A stretch of 64,000 nucleotides of DNA from Chiridota heheva (taxonomy: Eukaryota; Echinodermata; Holothuroidea; Apodida; Chiridotidae). This document shows positions 1 through 10,208 of this stretch, piece by piece; the stretch's first letter is position 1; the number at the start of each line of letters is the position of its first letter. A program made the translations under genes and the position numbers. The notes beneath the pieces were generated by a model. That model was not told where the DNA came from. It saw only the letters and a list, made by a program, of their open reading frames with translations, and made no database searches. The DNA lies in NCBI GenBank assembly GCA_020152595.1, contig JAIGNY010002795.1, forward strand, positions 387,001-451,000, in the 5' to 3' direction.

Positions 1-818
1 GGAAGATCAGAACCAAATGTATATACCTAACTTTCTGAAAATATTAGAAAATTAGTTTATACGTTTTTAGGCAGTAAAAACATTTTATAAAATGGCTCAG
101 TAACTAGGCAAAAGAAAATTAAACCCACTTAGGGTGGGAATTCTGCTGAAAAGTAGGGGGACATGTCCCCTTGGAAATTACGGCCCTGCACTACAGCTGT
201 TACACACCTGTTGAAAAGCTGATCAAACCTTACATATTGAAAATTCTCAGAAAACGAGCTTTAAAAGTTGGAAAAGGTTAATTGTGTCTTACAGAAATTA
301 TAATTCTTCTCCAACAATAAGGTTGGTGGGGAGCTTGGGTTGACGGAAGATCAGAGTAGACCATACCCTTTCCTCCATTCGATGAAGCTCATACAGTATT
401 TCCAACCAATATGCACATCCTAATTTGAATAAAAAAAAAAAAAAAAAAAAATTGTGTTTTATTTTTTTAATCCTGCTTGAAAGTGAGGAAGGGGACATGT
501 CCCCTTGCCCCCAGGATTAATACCATCCTGAGTTGCCATTGCTCTTTTAATTCCATTCTATTCATTTTCATGTGCATGTGTACCAAATTATATATATCAA
601 GTGACTTCATAGAAAGAGTGACAGGGGAGGAGCAATGATAAAAGTAGAAATGTACTAATAATGAAAAATATTGCTGGGGGAGGGGGATTTTCTCCTTAAA
701 GACTGTAGGGCTTGTATCCACGATGATGCCTTCAGCATACTGGTCACCATCCCATGGTGGCTGCAGCATAATGGTCACCATCCCATGGTGCCTTCAGCAT
801 ACTGGTCATTTGAAGTCG
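1..818. other. AT-rich intergenic stretch, no gene seen
   Basis: No coding signal is visible on either strand. Two copies of the palindrome GGGGACATGTCCCC (near 157 and 491) sit in G-rich debris that resembles the ends of hAT-like elements seen elsewhere in the window. A 20-bp A-run lies near 430. A short duplicated phrase around 724-806 (CATACTGGTCA and CATCCCATGGTG) is a minor local repeat. Confidence 0.6.
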
Positions 819-819
819 T

Positions 820-1440
820 GCATATTTCTTACATAAGACTTCGCTTTATTTTGAAATCTTGCATATTTCTAACATGAGACCAGGCTTATTTTGAAGTCTT
901 GCATAATTCTTGCATAAGACTTAACCTTTATTTTACAGTCTTGCATAATTCTTACCTGAGACTTATCAAAAAATTGGAAGTCTTGCATATTTCTTACATG
1001 AGACTTAATCAAAAAATTAAAGTCTTGCCTAATTCTTACATAGACAATCAAAAAATTGAAGTCTTGCATATTTCTTACATGAGACTTAATTAAAAAATTA
1101 AAGTCTTGCCTAATTCTTACATAGACAATTAAAAAAATTGAAGTCTTGCATGTTTCTTACATAGACAATCAACAAATTAAAGTCTTGCATAATTCTTACA
1201 TAGACAATCAAAAAATTAAAGTCTTGCATATTTCTTGAATGTAGTTATATGTCTTACATTATCCGTACATGAAACTTACATCATTCTTGCAAGTTAAAAA
1301 AAATAGTCAAATGAAAATCCTGTCTTACACAATTCTCACATCATTCTTACATAAGCCTTGCATGTCTTACATCATTTTTACATAAGCCTTACATGTCTTA
1401 CATGATCCTTACAAGATCCTTGCATAAATCTTGCATTTCA
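820..1440. repeat. Tandem repeat, unit about 42-46 bp, diverged
   Basis: The phrase AAGTCTTGCATATTTCTTAC recurs about a dozen times, alternating with AT-rich linkers such as GACAATCAAAAAATTGA. Copies near 985-1230 are most regular. Those after 1240 decay into loose TCTTACAT repeats. The short frames across it are by-products of the repeat. Confidence 0.85.
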
Positions 1441-2010
1441 ATTGGGCCGAAAAATTCCCACATCCCTATCGGAAAAATCTCAAATTTTCGGAAAATACCC
1501 TTTAATTTTCAGGAAATTGTCTTTAAATTTTCAGGAACGTTTCTTCATTTCCGGTTAATTTTCTTTGTTTATCGGAACTAGCGTTGTGCGGGATCTCTGC
1601 ATTCACGTAAGTCCCGTCATATTCCGATCCCGGTATTGTGCAATCCCGACAACATAAGGATTCGTAACTACAACCGGGAATCCGGAAGGATTAGTTTAGG
1701 GGTCCATCAAATATCAAATATATGATACTTTTATTTATCTATTTGGTCCAACAACACCAATGAGGAGGATAATTTCTTATGCCCACTCTCTTACAACTAT
1801 CAAGAGCTGTAGTTGCCAAGTACAGTTATATTTTGTTATTACGCTTATGAAAGGAATAAGTAACTCGAAGAGAAAAGACACATTCCTCAGCGATGGACTT
1901 AACTGCCAAAAAAAAAAAACCCTGTATATTGAGAATTCAAATATTTCTATGATTATCCATTTGGAACAACACTGTTTTGTATCAAGAGAGGATTCCAATC
2001 AATTTGAATA
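1441..2010. other. Degenerate AT-rich repeat and GC patch, no gene
   Basis: Positions 1470-1560 repeat a loose TTTTCAGGAAATT phrase like that at 47.4-47.9 kb. Positions 1575-1700 are an unusual CpG-containing patch (GTGCGGGATC, ATCCCGGTATTGTGCAATCCCG). No gene is recognised. Confidence 0.5.
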
Positions 2011-2277
2011 TTAAATGAAAGGTTTCGTCCCATAAATACATTTAGAAGTGAATGCCGCTGATCTGTTTACCTCACTTCCGCTTTTCAATTTTCCTTATTG
2101 ATTGCGAGAAATCTGTGATGTTATTGATAACACACGTAGGCTGCTATGTTCGGTCCGGCAGATGTGTGATCGATAACATCGCAGATTTCTCAGGATCAAT
2201 AGGAAAAATAAAATTTGGAAGTGACGTTAACAGCTTGGCGGCAGTAGCGTAATCACAGGACGATACCTTTCCTTTAA
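2011..2277. mobile_element. Foldback MITE, family B copy 1
   Basis: A palindromic non-coding element about 267 bp long. The left end reads TTAAATGAAAGG followed by TCGTCCCATAAATACA, and the right end is GACGATACCTTTCCTTTAA, its inverted counterpart. The inner part has inverted GAGAAATCTG...ATAACATCGCAGATTTCTC arms. A second copy lies at 29,475-29,748. TTAA at both ends fits a TTAA target site. Mobility by a Kolobok/T2-type transposase is inferred from the termini only. Confidence 0.75.
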
Positions 2278-3042
2278 ACACGCTTCATACCAGAAAGTAT
2301 GAATCGTTAAAAATCCCTCTTAAAAGGGCTTTTTTCATCCAAATTGCCTTGCGGATTGTTCATCTTTACTTGTTGTCATCATTGTCTTATACCACATGTT
2401 CAATGGATGATACAGTTATCAAAAGTAGAACATTTCATCACATTGCATAAACTGCCTGTGAGAAGAATTTTGTTTATTTAATAACAAAAATAAAGAATGA
2501 TAGAAAATAGTGTAGAAATCTTTCCAACCTTAAATTGCAAGAATTAAAACTTATTTTGAATCATCAAATGCATTTTCTATTCTTTTAACAAAATTGAATT
2601 ATTAATCATGTCACAGGACAATGTAAAGTATTAAATCTTACATTTTATACACCAACTGCAGAATACAGTGTGTTCCACAACAAAGATGTAAAATACAAAT
2701 ACAATGTTGAATCACAGCCTTTGGTTCGGCACAGTAGTTGCATTATACTGTCCATTGGGGTTAATAAGGTACACCATGAGGGAAAACAAATGATTCTAAA
2801 GAAGTTGAAACTTTCATTTACATTACTAGTCATGCTCCCCATGAAACAGATTTAATCCTACAAAATTTGATGCACAGAAATAATTGTATGACTTTTTAGA
2901 GGGTGTGAAAATCTTGGAAGGTTGAAATTAAAAAAAAGAAAAAACACTGTAATATCCAGGCAAGAAGAGCGCACTGATTTATCTAAACTCTTTGATGCAA
3001 CGTTTCATCACAACCAGCTCAATTAGTCCATTGTTTTACAAT
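2278..3042. other. AT-rich stretch downstream of P2X7-like locus
   Basis: I see no coding exon, tandem repeat or clear transposon here. It lies 3' of the minus-strand P2X7-like locus and may hold its 3' UTR. AATAAA-like strings occur but none can be assigned. Confidence 0.45.
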
Positions 3043-3237
3043 TCAAACGTCTAAACTAATCTCATCTGCTACGCCACGTATACTCATGTCACATAACCCC
3101 TTGTATTCTCCATGATGAGTTTCAGGAAATTCATATCTTATTCGGAGAAATACACAGTATGGTACAATTTTTTTTTTTTTCCAAGACGTCCATGTGTCCA
3201 CGCAGCAAATGTTCAGTAGGCGATGTATCTATACTGT
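3043..3237 (-). pseudogene. P2X7-like locus, exon 3 with stop and frameshift
   Basis: A pyrimidine tract and TTCAG acceptor (3243-3238) precede A-CAG-TAT-AGA, giving QYRYIAY. Next comes TGA where the family has Arg, then TFAAWTHGRLGK. A run of 13 A on the minus strand (3168-3180) puts the following IVPYCVFLRIRYEFPE block one base out of frame. The frame then ends at a TGA (3045-3043). The Arg-to-stop change needs one C-to-T step, and the homopolymer is a likely slippage or sequencing-error site. Confidence 0.65.
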
Positions 3238-3399
3238 CTGAAGAAAAAAAAGATATAATAACATGAAGCATTATTACAAACTCACTATTACATAATCATC
3301 AAGCAATTTTTGAGCATTCAAAAATGTATTTTGCTACATAGAGTGTATCTGTGTATTTTCCGTCAATAACAAAGCAATACCTTTTGATTAGTGCAAACA

Positions 3400-4862
3400 G
3401 AGAAAAAAATATGGCTTTCTGTTTTCGGAATAAAATATAGAAACATTGTAAATATGGCTTTCTGTTTTCAGAATAAAATATAGAAACATTGTAAATATGG
3501 CTTTCTGTTTTCAGAATAGAATATAGTAACATTTTAAATATGGCTTTCTGTTTTCGGAATAAAATATAGAAACATTGTAAATATGGCTTTCTGTTTTCGG
3601 AATAAAATATAGAAGCATTGTAAATATGGCTTTCTGTTTTGGAATAGAAATATAGAAACATAAATATGGCTTTCTGTTTTCAGAATAAAATATAGAAACA
3701 TTGTAAATATGGCTTTCTGTTTTCAGAATAAAATATAGAAACATTGTAAATATGGCTTTCTTGTTTTCAGAATAGAATATAGAAACATTGTAAATATGGC
3801 TTTCTGTTTTCGGAATAAAATATAGAAACATTGTAAATATGGCTTTCTGTTTTCGGAATGAAATATAGAAACATTGTAAATATGGCTTTCTGTTTTCTGG
3901 AATAGAATATAGAAACATTGTAAATATGGCTTTCTGTTTTCGGAATAAAATATAGAAACATTGTAAATATGGCTTTCTGTTTTCGGAATGAAATATAGAA
4001 ACATTGTAAATATGGCTTTCTGTTTTCGGAATAGAATATAGAAACATTGTAAATATGGCTTTCTGTTTTCGGAATAGAATATAGAAACATTGTAAATATG
4101 GCTTTCTGTTTTCTGGAATAGAATATAGAAACATTGTAAATATGGCTTTCTGTTTTCTGGAATAGAATATAGAAACATTGTAAATATGGCTTTCTGTTTT
4201 CGGAATAGAATATAGAAACATTGTAAATATGGCTTTCTGTTTTCGGAATAGAATATAGAAACATTGTAAATATGGCTTTCTGTTTTCGGAATAGAATATA
4301 GAAACATTGTAAATATGGCTTTCTGTTTTCGGAATAGAATATAGAAACATTGTAAATATGGCTTTCTGTTTTCGGAATGAAATATAGAAACATTGTAAAT
4401 ATGGCTTTCTGTTTTCGGAATAGAATATAGAAACATTGTAAATATGGCTTTCTGTTTTCGGAATAGAATATAGAAACATTCTAAATATGGCTTTTTGTTT
4501 TCAGAATAAAATATAGAAACATTGTCAATATGGCTTTCGGTTTTCAAAATGAAATATAGAAACATTGTAAATATGGCTTTCTGTTTTGAATAGAATATAG
4601 AAACATTGTAAATATGGCTTTCTGTTTTGGAATAGAATATAGAAACATTGTAAATATGGCTTTCTGTTTTGGAATAAAATATAGAAACATTGTAAATATG
4701 GCTTTCTGTTTTCGGAATAGAATATAGAAACATTGTAAATATGGCTTTCTGTTTTCGGAATAAAATATAGAAACATTGTAAATATGGCTTTCTGTTTTCG
4801 GAATAAAATATAGAAACATTGTAAATACGGCTTTCTGTTTTCGGAATAAAATATAGAAACAT
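3400..4862. repeat. 43-bp minisatellite, about 34 copies, in intron 2
   Basis: The unit includes AATATGGCTTTCTGTTTTCG followed by GAATAAAATATAGAAACATT. Variants differ at GAATA/GAATG and by small insertions (TTTCTGG, TTTTGG). Forty-three is not a multiple of three, yet no frame of the unit has a stop on the minus strand, which produces long spurious frames. The array fills most of intron 2 of the P2X7-like locus. Confidence 0.95.
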
Positions 4863-5212
4863 TGTCAGATAGATTGCAGTATTTTTAGATGTTTCTATGA
4901 ATCGGCATGTTTTGATGAACTATTGGAAAATACTATGTTGTTCAAAATTTCTCATACTAGTATTCGGACACATAGTATAATTAGCGTTTATAGTCAGGTT
5001 TTGAAATTCAAATATGCAAAATAATTTCATATTACATGGGATGACTTTAATCATGTCTGTAGATCAATTATGTAATTTTCCAAATTTGTTACATTTTAAT
5101 ATACAGGTGTTGGTCAGTAGGAAGGGCAAAGGGATATGTAGGAAGGGCAAAGGAATACCAATATAATTGGGATTTACATTGAAAGTAAAATCGGAATTAA
5201 ACGTTAACCTAC
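4863..5212. other. Proximal part of intron 2, no other feature
   Basis: AT-rich sequence between the exon-2 donor and the 43-bp array. It has a small duplicated AGGAAGGGCAAAGG phrase at about 5119-5153 and nothing else I can name. Confidence 0.5.
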
Positions 5213-5440
5213 TTATTTTCAAGAATAGATGGAAGCACTGCATCATCACCTCTCACATGCTGCTGCATTGTCAGACTTGTTCTAAGCACAGCACGATTCA
5301 GACACACTGAATTAAAATCTGGGTGGGCTGTAATGCAAACATTATCATCACTTATTTGGTCCAACAATGAATTAAGAGCTGTTATTTCTAAACAACAAAG
5401 ACATTCTCTTAAAGTTGGCATTGGTAAACACCCCCCCCCC
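5213..5440 (-). pseudogene. P2X7-like locus, exon 2 (cysteine cluster)
   Basis: Acceptor CTAG at 5444-5441; the donor is GTAGGT at 5212. The exon reads through CLPMPTLRECLCCLEI, then NVCITAHPDFNSVCLNRAVL, matching the C-x-C-G-x-C...C-x-C-C...CIT order of the P2X7 ballast domain. The first pair of cysteines (C-D-C-G) is missing here because the exon start has become a G10 run. The consensus minisatellite units upstream still encode CDCGGCLPMPTL. The end, ENK, joins in phase 2 to exon 3. Confidence 0.65.
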
Positions 5441-5444
5441 CTAG

Positions 5445-6515
5445 TCACACCTAGTGTTGGCATTGGTAAACACCCCTAGTCACACCTAGTGTTGGCATTG
5501 GTAAACATCCCCCCCCCTAGTCACACCTAGTGTTGGCATTGGTAAACATCCCCTAGTCACACCTAGTGTTGGCATTGGTAAACATCCCCCCTAGTCACAC
5601 CTAGTGTTGGCATTGGTAACCCCTAGTCACACCTAGTGTTGGCATTGGTAAGCATCACCACAGTCACACCTAGTGTTGGCATTGTAAGCATCCCCCGCAG
5701 TCACACCTAGTGTTGGCATTGGTTAGCATCCCCCGCAAACACACATAGTGTTGGCATTGGTAAGCATCCCCCGCAGTCACACCTAGTGTTGGCATTGGTA
5801 AGCATCCCCCGCAGTCACACCTAGTGTTGGCATTGGTAAGCATCCCCCGCAAACACACCTAGTGTTGGCATTGGTAAGCATCCCCCGCAGTCACACCTAG
5901 TGTTGGCATTGGTAAGCATCCCCCGCAGTCACACCTAGTGTTGGCATTGGCAAGCATCCTCCGCAGTCACACCTAGTGTTGGCATTGGTTAGCATCCCCC
6001 GCAAATACACCTAGTGTTGGCATTGGTAAACATCCCCCAGTCACACCTAGTGTTGGCATTGGTAAGCATCCCCCGCAGTCACACCTAGTGTTGGCATTGG
6101 TAAGCATCCCCCGCAGTCACACCTAGTGTTGGCATTGGTAAGCATCCCCCGCAGTCACACCTAGTGTTGGCATTGGTAAGCATCCCCCGCAGTCACACCT
6201 AGTGTTGGCATTGGTTAGCATCCCCCGCAAATACACCTAGTGTTGGTATTGGTAAGCATCCCCCACAGTCACACCTAGTGTTGGCATTGGTAAGCATCCC
6301 CCGCAGTCACACCTAGTGTTGGCATTGGTTAGCATCCCCCGCAGTCACACCTAGTGTTGGCATTGGTTAGCATCCCCCGCAGTCACACCTAGTGTTGGCA
6401 TTGTTAAGCATCCCCCGCAGTCACACCTAGTGTTGGCATTGGTAAGTATCCCCCGCAGTCACACCTAGTGTTGGCATTGGTAAGCATCCCCCCCAGTCAC
6501 ACCTAACGTTAGTTA
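5445..6515. repeat. 38-bp minisatellite built from a splice junction
   Basis: About 28 copies. On the plus strand the unit includes CCTAGTGTTGGCATTGGTAA then GCATCCCCCGCAGTCACA. Read on the minus strand each unit is ACTAG, then GTGTGACTGCGGGGGATGC, then TTACCAATGCCAAC. This is the exon-2 acceptor followed by the codons for C-D-C-G-G-C-L-P-M-P-T. Units differ in C-run length. The 5' flank on the minus strand (6516-6636) is unique intron. Confidence 0.9.
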
Positions 6516-6640
6516 TTGAAAACATCCTCCCATGGGGTCCACTTTTGTCTTTGGGAGTTTTTACGTTCGCCCACTGGCGAGGCCGGCAAGAGAAACATGA
6601 GGCTTGAAACACAGGTACTGCGAATTTGACTAAGTCACAC

Positions 6641-6786
6641 CACTCCACATCAGAAAGTCTAACGTTAGCATCGGTATCACCAGTTTCTGATTCAGTATTA
6701 ACGTTAACATTACTGACACTGCCAGAACTGTCTTGTACTCTCCTCCGAACTGGTTCAAAATTGTGAGGTGTAGGACCTTCTACCAT
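6641..6786 (-). pseudogene. P2X7-like locus, exon 1
   Basis: The start ATG (6786-6784) is chosen because it gives MVEGPTPHNFEPVRRR, the usual amino-terminal 'FEP' block of these proteins. An acidic Ser/Asn-rich linker follows, then RLSDVEW. The exon ends after GAGTG with the candidate donor GTGTGA (phase 2). The same seven bases, GTGTGAC, follow the acceptor in the repeat units, so this may also be an exon interrupted by an insertion. Upstream sequence in frame is open to 6882 but does not look conserved. Confidence 0.6.
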
Positions 6787-6922
6787 TGGAAAATACCAAC
6801 AAAAAGTGTCCGTCTTTGTAATGGAAGTGGCACAAGAGATCAAACTGAAAAATATTAGATATTTCCTGCACTCTTCAGGCAACTGCTATAATTACGCGCT
6901 AATAGTGTATATTACATGTACA

Positions 6923-7767
6923 CTGTGACGTAGCCAGGATTTTCATATTAGGAGGGGAGGGGGCGGGAATTGAATTGAACCGACACGATATTTAGTGGTG
7001 TAGTTGAGGTGACACTGAAGGTGTCATCGACTTGTCGGCGTGAGGTTGGTGGGTCGCTTAACTTGTCGGCGTGGGGTCGATGGGCCCGCTTAACTTGTCG
7101 CAGTGGGATCTATGGGCCCGCTTAACTTGTCAGTGTGGGGTCGATGGGCCCTCTTAAGGGGTTTAGGTGGGGTCCAGTGACGAAGCTCCAGTAGGGGTCC
7201 AGGGGGCAAAGCCCCTGAAAGCTCTCTCAAATTTGACATTTCAAGGGAAAAAAAGTATGTCACAATGCATAGTGAGAGGGTGTATTATACACCATATACA
7301 AAACACAAAATCATGAAAATGCATACTGTGGAAATATTTTTTCTTATGTACATGGTTAGGTTTATTGTCACCCTTTGAAAAATATGGGTTGTCTAAAAGA
7401 AATTTTTTCAATAATTTAATACAAACTTGTGTAAATGTAATCAAACTTTTAAAACTGAGCCTGTTCTGTATCACATGCACTCTGCCACCCACCTCCCCAC
7501 TTCTCTCTCCCCTCTCGCTCTCTGTTTTAGTTCATGTATTTAAATACAAAATTGCACAAATGTTTAATATATTATTACCGAAGAACCTTTTATCTGAGAA
7601 AGTCCCCTTTTGAAATCAAAAAACATAATAAGCACCTGGAATGTCAAAGCTTGTTGCACCGACAGCACCAATTTGAACCGATGGATTAAAATCTGAAGCG
7701 ACGGATTAAAATATTGGGAGGGGGGGGAGATTTCCCCCCTCGCCATCCCCCTCTAGCTATGCCACTG
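6923..7767. mobile_element. hAT-like non-autonomous element with 8-bp TSD
   Basis: The element is 845 bp. The left end is CTGTGACGTAGCCAGGAT. The right end, reversed, is CAGTGGCATAGCTAGAGG. Both are variants of the CAGTGGCGTAGC terminus typical of hAT elements. It is flanked by a perfect direct repeat CATGTACA at 6915-6922 and 7768-7775, the 8-bp length used by hAT transposases. No transposase frame is present. A short 33-34-bp tandem repeat (CTTAACTTGTCGGCGTGGGG) lies near the left end. Confidence 0.85.
7020..7165. repeat. 33-34-bp tandem repeat, about 4 copies
   Basis: CTTGTCGGCGTGGGGTCGAT followed by GGGCCCGCTTAA recurs at about 34-bp steps inside the hAT-like element. It is GC-rich compared with its surroundings. 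Confidence 0.75.
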
Positions 7768-7775
7768 CATGTACA

Positions 7776-9239
7776 CAATGTCACACAGTTAGGATTTAAG
7801 GTGGCTCGCTGACTTGCTGTAAAGTCCAATTCGATCATAAAAATCAGGATATGTTAATCTTTGATAACTAGGAATAATAAAACAAGGACGAGCACAAAAT
7901 ATGGCGCAAATTTACCACAGGAAAAAGGTCGAAATCGCTGATGTTTAGGAAGTACACGTTATGGTAGAAGTATGGTTGGTGTTCACAACACATTGATTTT
8001 CATGATGATATGATATGTATGCCAGATCCACAGACCATAGCCCGAGAAGCTGATTGGTTGATTAAATTATGAAAAATTATTTTACTACAGTTAGAGGGTG
8101 AAATTTTGAAATAATTACAGTATTTAATGGTGTTTTAAATGAATATTTAAGTGCGGTACATGTGCCAATTGGGCATTCAGGCTATTTTAGTATTATAAAG
8201 CTGTAGTTTTTAAATGCAAGTTATAGCCCGAACGAGCTATCAGTTACAAGTGGTATACTCCAATTTGGCTATACTGTGGGACAGATCCCAAACGAAATAT
8301 TAAGCCCAATTAGCGCCTATGTCAGACTGTATTTTAAGGCTCCAACCAATGAAAGCAGAGTTTTCTTTTTTTCCCGGTGGTATTTCCCAAGCCAATGTTA
8401 TTATATACGCTAAATTCATTCGGATTGCGCTGAGCGAAGTCTGAACGGAAATCAGGATTTTGTGCTAGCCTCACATAAGCTCAAAATCCCTTAAAGGGAT
8501 ATTGAGCTAAAAATGCTGTCTTCCCACAGAAAGTATCCTTTTCTCAAGCTTTGCCACTTACCCTTTTTCTGCATGCATGTGTCCCTTAATGCACAGCTGC
8601 CTGTAATCTGTATCTTGGTCAAACCCTTTAAAATGATTTAAGCGGAATGTGATCTAGAGTTCATCAATAATTATTGAATATGAAGTGAGATTTTGTGACT
8701 CTGCCCCTTACCCCCTACTCCCTACCCCCTACTCCCTACCTCCTATTGCATTTTCAGTAGGAAAAGTCCACCTAGTGTAGCTATCATATAGACAATGAAA
8801 CTTGGCTTTCAAAAGATTATGTGTGATATGTAACAAAAGTAGATAAATAGTGATCAATTTTCAATGTAATTTGTCATGTTTTGGTTGTAACATGCATATG
8901 CGTCCTGCTGACTTAGTTAATGTCATTTTAATTATCCAATTATATGTAATTAAATATATAGGCAGTATTCACTTTTTATTTTTAACAACTAGTGTGGAGG
9001 GGTGGGATCGAAACATGATTTCTAATTCGATCAACCAAAAAATTGAAGAGGAACAGACTAAAAAGTTGTTCACACTTAATAAAAAGCAAAAGGGTTCCAA
9101 TTAGGATTTTGGGTACAAAATTAAACAAAATTTACATTAAAAAACTATGTATTTTCTTGAATTCTGCCGGGGGTGGGGGTAGGGGGATGAGGGAGTGTTA
9201 ACTTGCCCCACTGTCAATCACTGAATATGCCAGTAAGTT
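7776..9239. other. Intergenic; palindrome at 8478-8508
   Basis: No gene is recognised. At 8478-8508 there is a 31-bp near-perfect palindrome centred on TTAA (arms AGCTCAAAATCCC and GGGATATTGAGCT). It looks like two TTAAAGGG-type transposon ends meeting back to back. A short CCCCTACTCCCTA tandem occurs at 8703-8745. A G-rich patch lies at 9168-9195. Confidence 0.55.
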
Positions 9240-9735
9240 TATCTAATATGTAAGAGGACTTTAATAGAAACAAAACAGTGAAGAAACTATACTTCGTTAT
9301 CTGTCTAATAAGTTCTGTCTTATATGTGTATAAATGACTGCGTAGTTCAGTACTTCCTGTACATACAACACTTACAAAGGTTTAACTGGGGCCCTAATAA
9401 TCCTCACTTTCTTAACAATTGTTTATGCATCATACAAGAAATTGATTTACCTTTCGTAATACCTAACATTATTTTCTTCAAACTTTCTTTGGGTGGTAAA
9501 TTATAACTACCGTCCCTTACTGGATTCATTTGTTTACTTTCCTGACATATCCAATAGTTTCCAAGCAACATAATCTCAGGGAAATATTTGTTATCGAATA
9601 CATCTGATGATGTGATGTTTCAATTAGTCTGATTTCAGTCGTTTCTACAAAACTAATACAGAAATTTTAACTTAAATATCTTCTTAAGGGAGTAAGATTT
9701 GTAAATGCTTTCTTCACCATGATGATCTAGCCACC
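9240..9735. mobile_element. Diverged family-A foldback MITE
   Basis: The left side has AAGAGGACTTTAATAGAAAC and the right side has AGTCTGATTTCAGTCGTTTC, then ATATCTTCTTAAGGGAGTAAG and ATGCTTTCTTCACCAT. This is the same order as family A copies at 10.2, 20.0 and 51.6 kb. Terminal TTAAAGG bases are not recognisable at either end. Confidence 0.6.
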
Positions 9736-10074
9736 GCATTGGAAAGTTATTCAAATTGGGGTATACCTGTCTAATGATGCATGCAACATCTCACCCTTAT
9801 TAATTGGAACAACCCACAAAAGTAATATCGGCATTCAAGCATAGCAGGATAATTTCCAGGCACGATAACATGCCTAACAATCATTCAAGTTAGTTTCATC
9901 ACTCTTATTCGTGAATCGCGTGGCAAAGCTTGGAAACTGTATCCAATAATGTAATACGCGAGTAAGCTAGTAATGCAAATCGGATGTGGGGGTAGGTAAT
10001 ATGATCACCTGACCAGTTTTCTGTTAATGATCGAGTGTTTAGGACACATTTTTAATGTGGCCCTAGGATCGTAA

Positions 10075-10160
10075 TGACCATTTTGTTTCTTTCTCTTAAA
10101 GTCCTCTTTCATATAAGATGAAAGAACTAATTGCTTAACCACTGAACAAATCATTTAAGC
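10075..10160 (+). mobile_element. Family-A MITE right-end fragment
   Basis: ACCATTTTGTTTCTTTCTCT, then AAAGTCCTCTTTCATATAAG and ACCACTGAACAAATCATTTAA match the right terminus of family A. It sits just upstream of full copy A1 and is either a solo end or the relic of an earlier tandem duplication. Confidence 0.65.
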
Positions 10161-10208
10161 ATAATTCATTTGCTACTTATTTATTATCCTTTTCATCTTT
10201 TTTGTATG

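Larger units (their letters stand above)
3043..6786 (-). pseudogene. Three-exon P2X7 ballast-domain-like gene, probably broken
   Basis: The minus strand carries three exons whose phases join exactly: exon 1 (6786-6641), exon 2 (5440-5213) and exon 3 (3237-3043), about 190 codons in all. The product resembles the cytoplasmic zinc/cysteine-rich C-terminal domain of the P2X7 receptor. It shows HNFEPVRRR early, then CLPMPTLRECLCC with CITAHPDF and LNRAVL, then RYIAY, TFAAW, and a PYCVFLRIRYEFPE stretch matching the family's LPSC..W.IR.EFP. No transmembrane P2X channel domain is present, which fits the ballast-domain-only proteins common in invertebrates. Both introns hold minisatellites. An in-frame TGA replaces the Arg of the AYR motif, and an A13 run shifts the frame, so it is probably a pseudogene unless those are assembly errors. 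The family assignment rests on motif recall, not a search. Confidence 0.7.

Noticed and set aside
3511..4862. Long minus-strand frames of TESHIYNVSIFYSENRKPYL type
   Set aside because: They arise from the 43-bp minisatellite in intron 2 of the P2X7-like locus and read the same repeat in all three frames.
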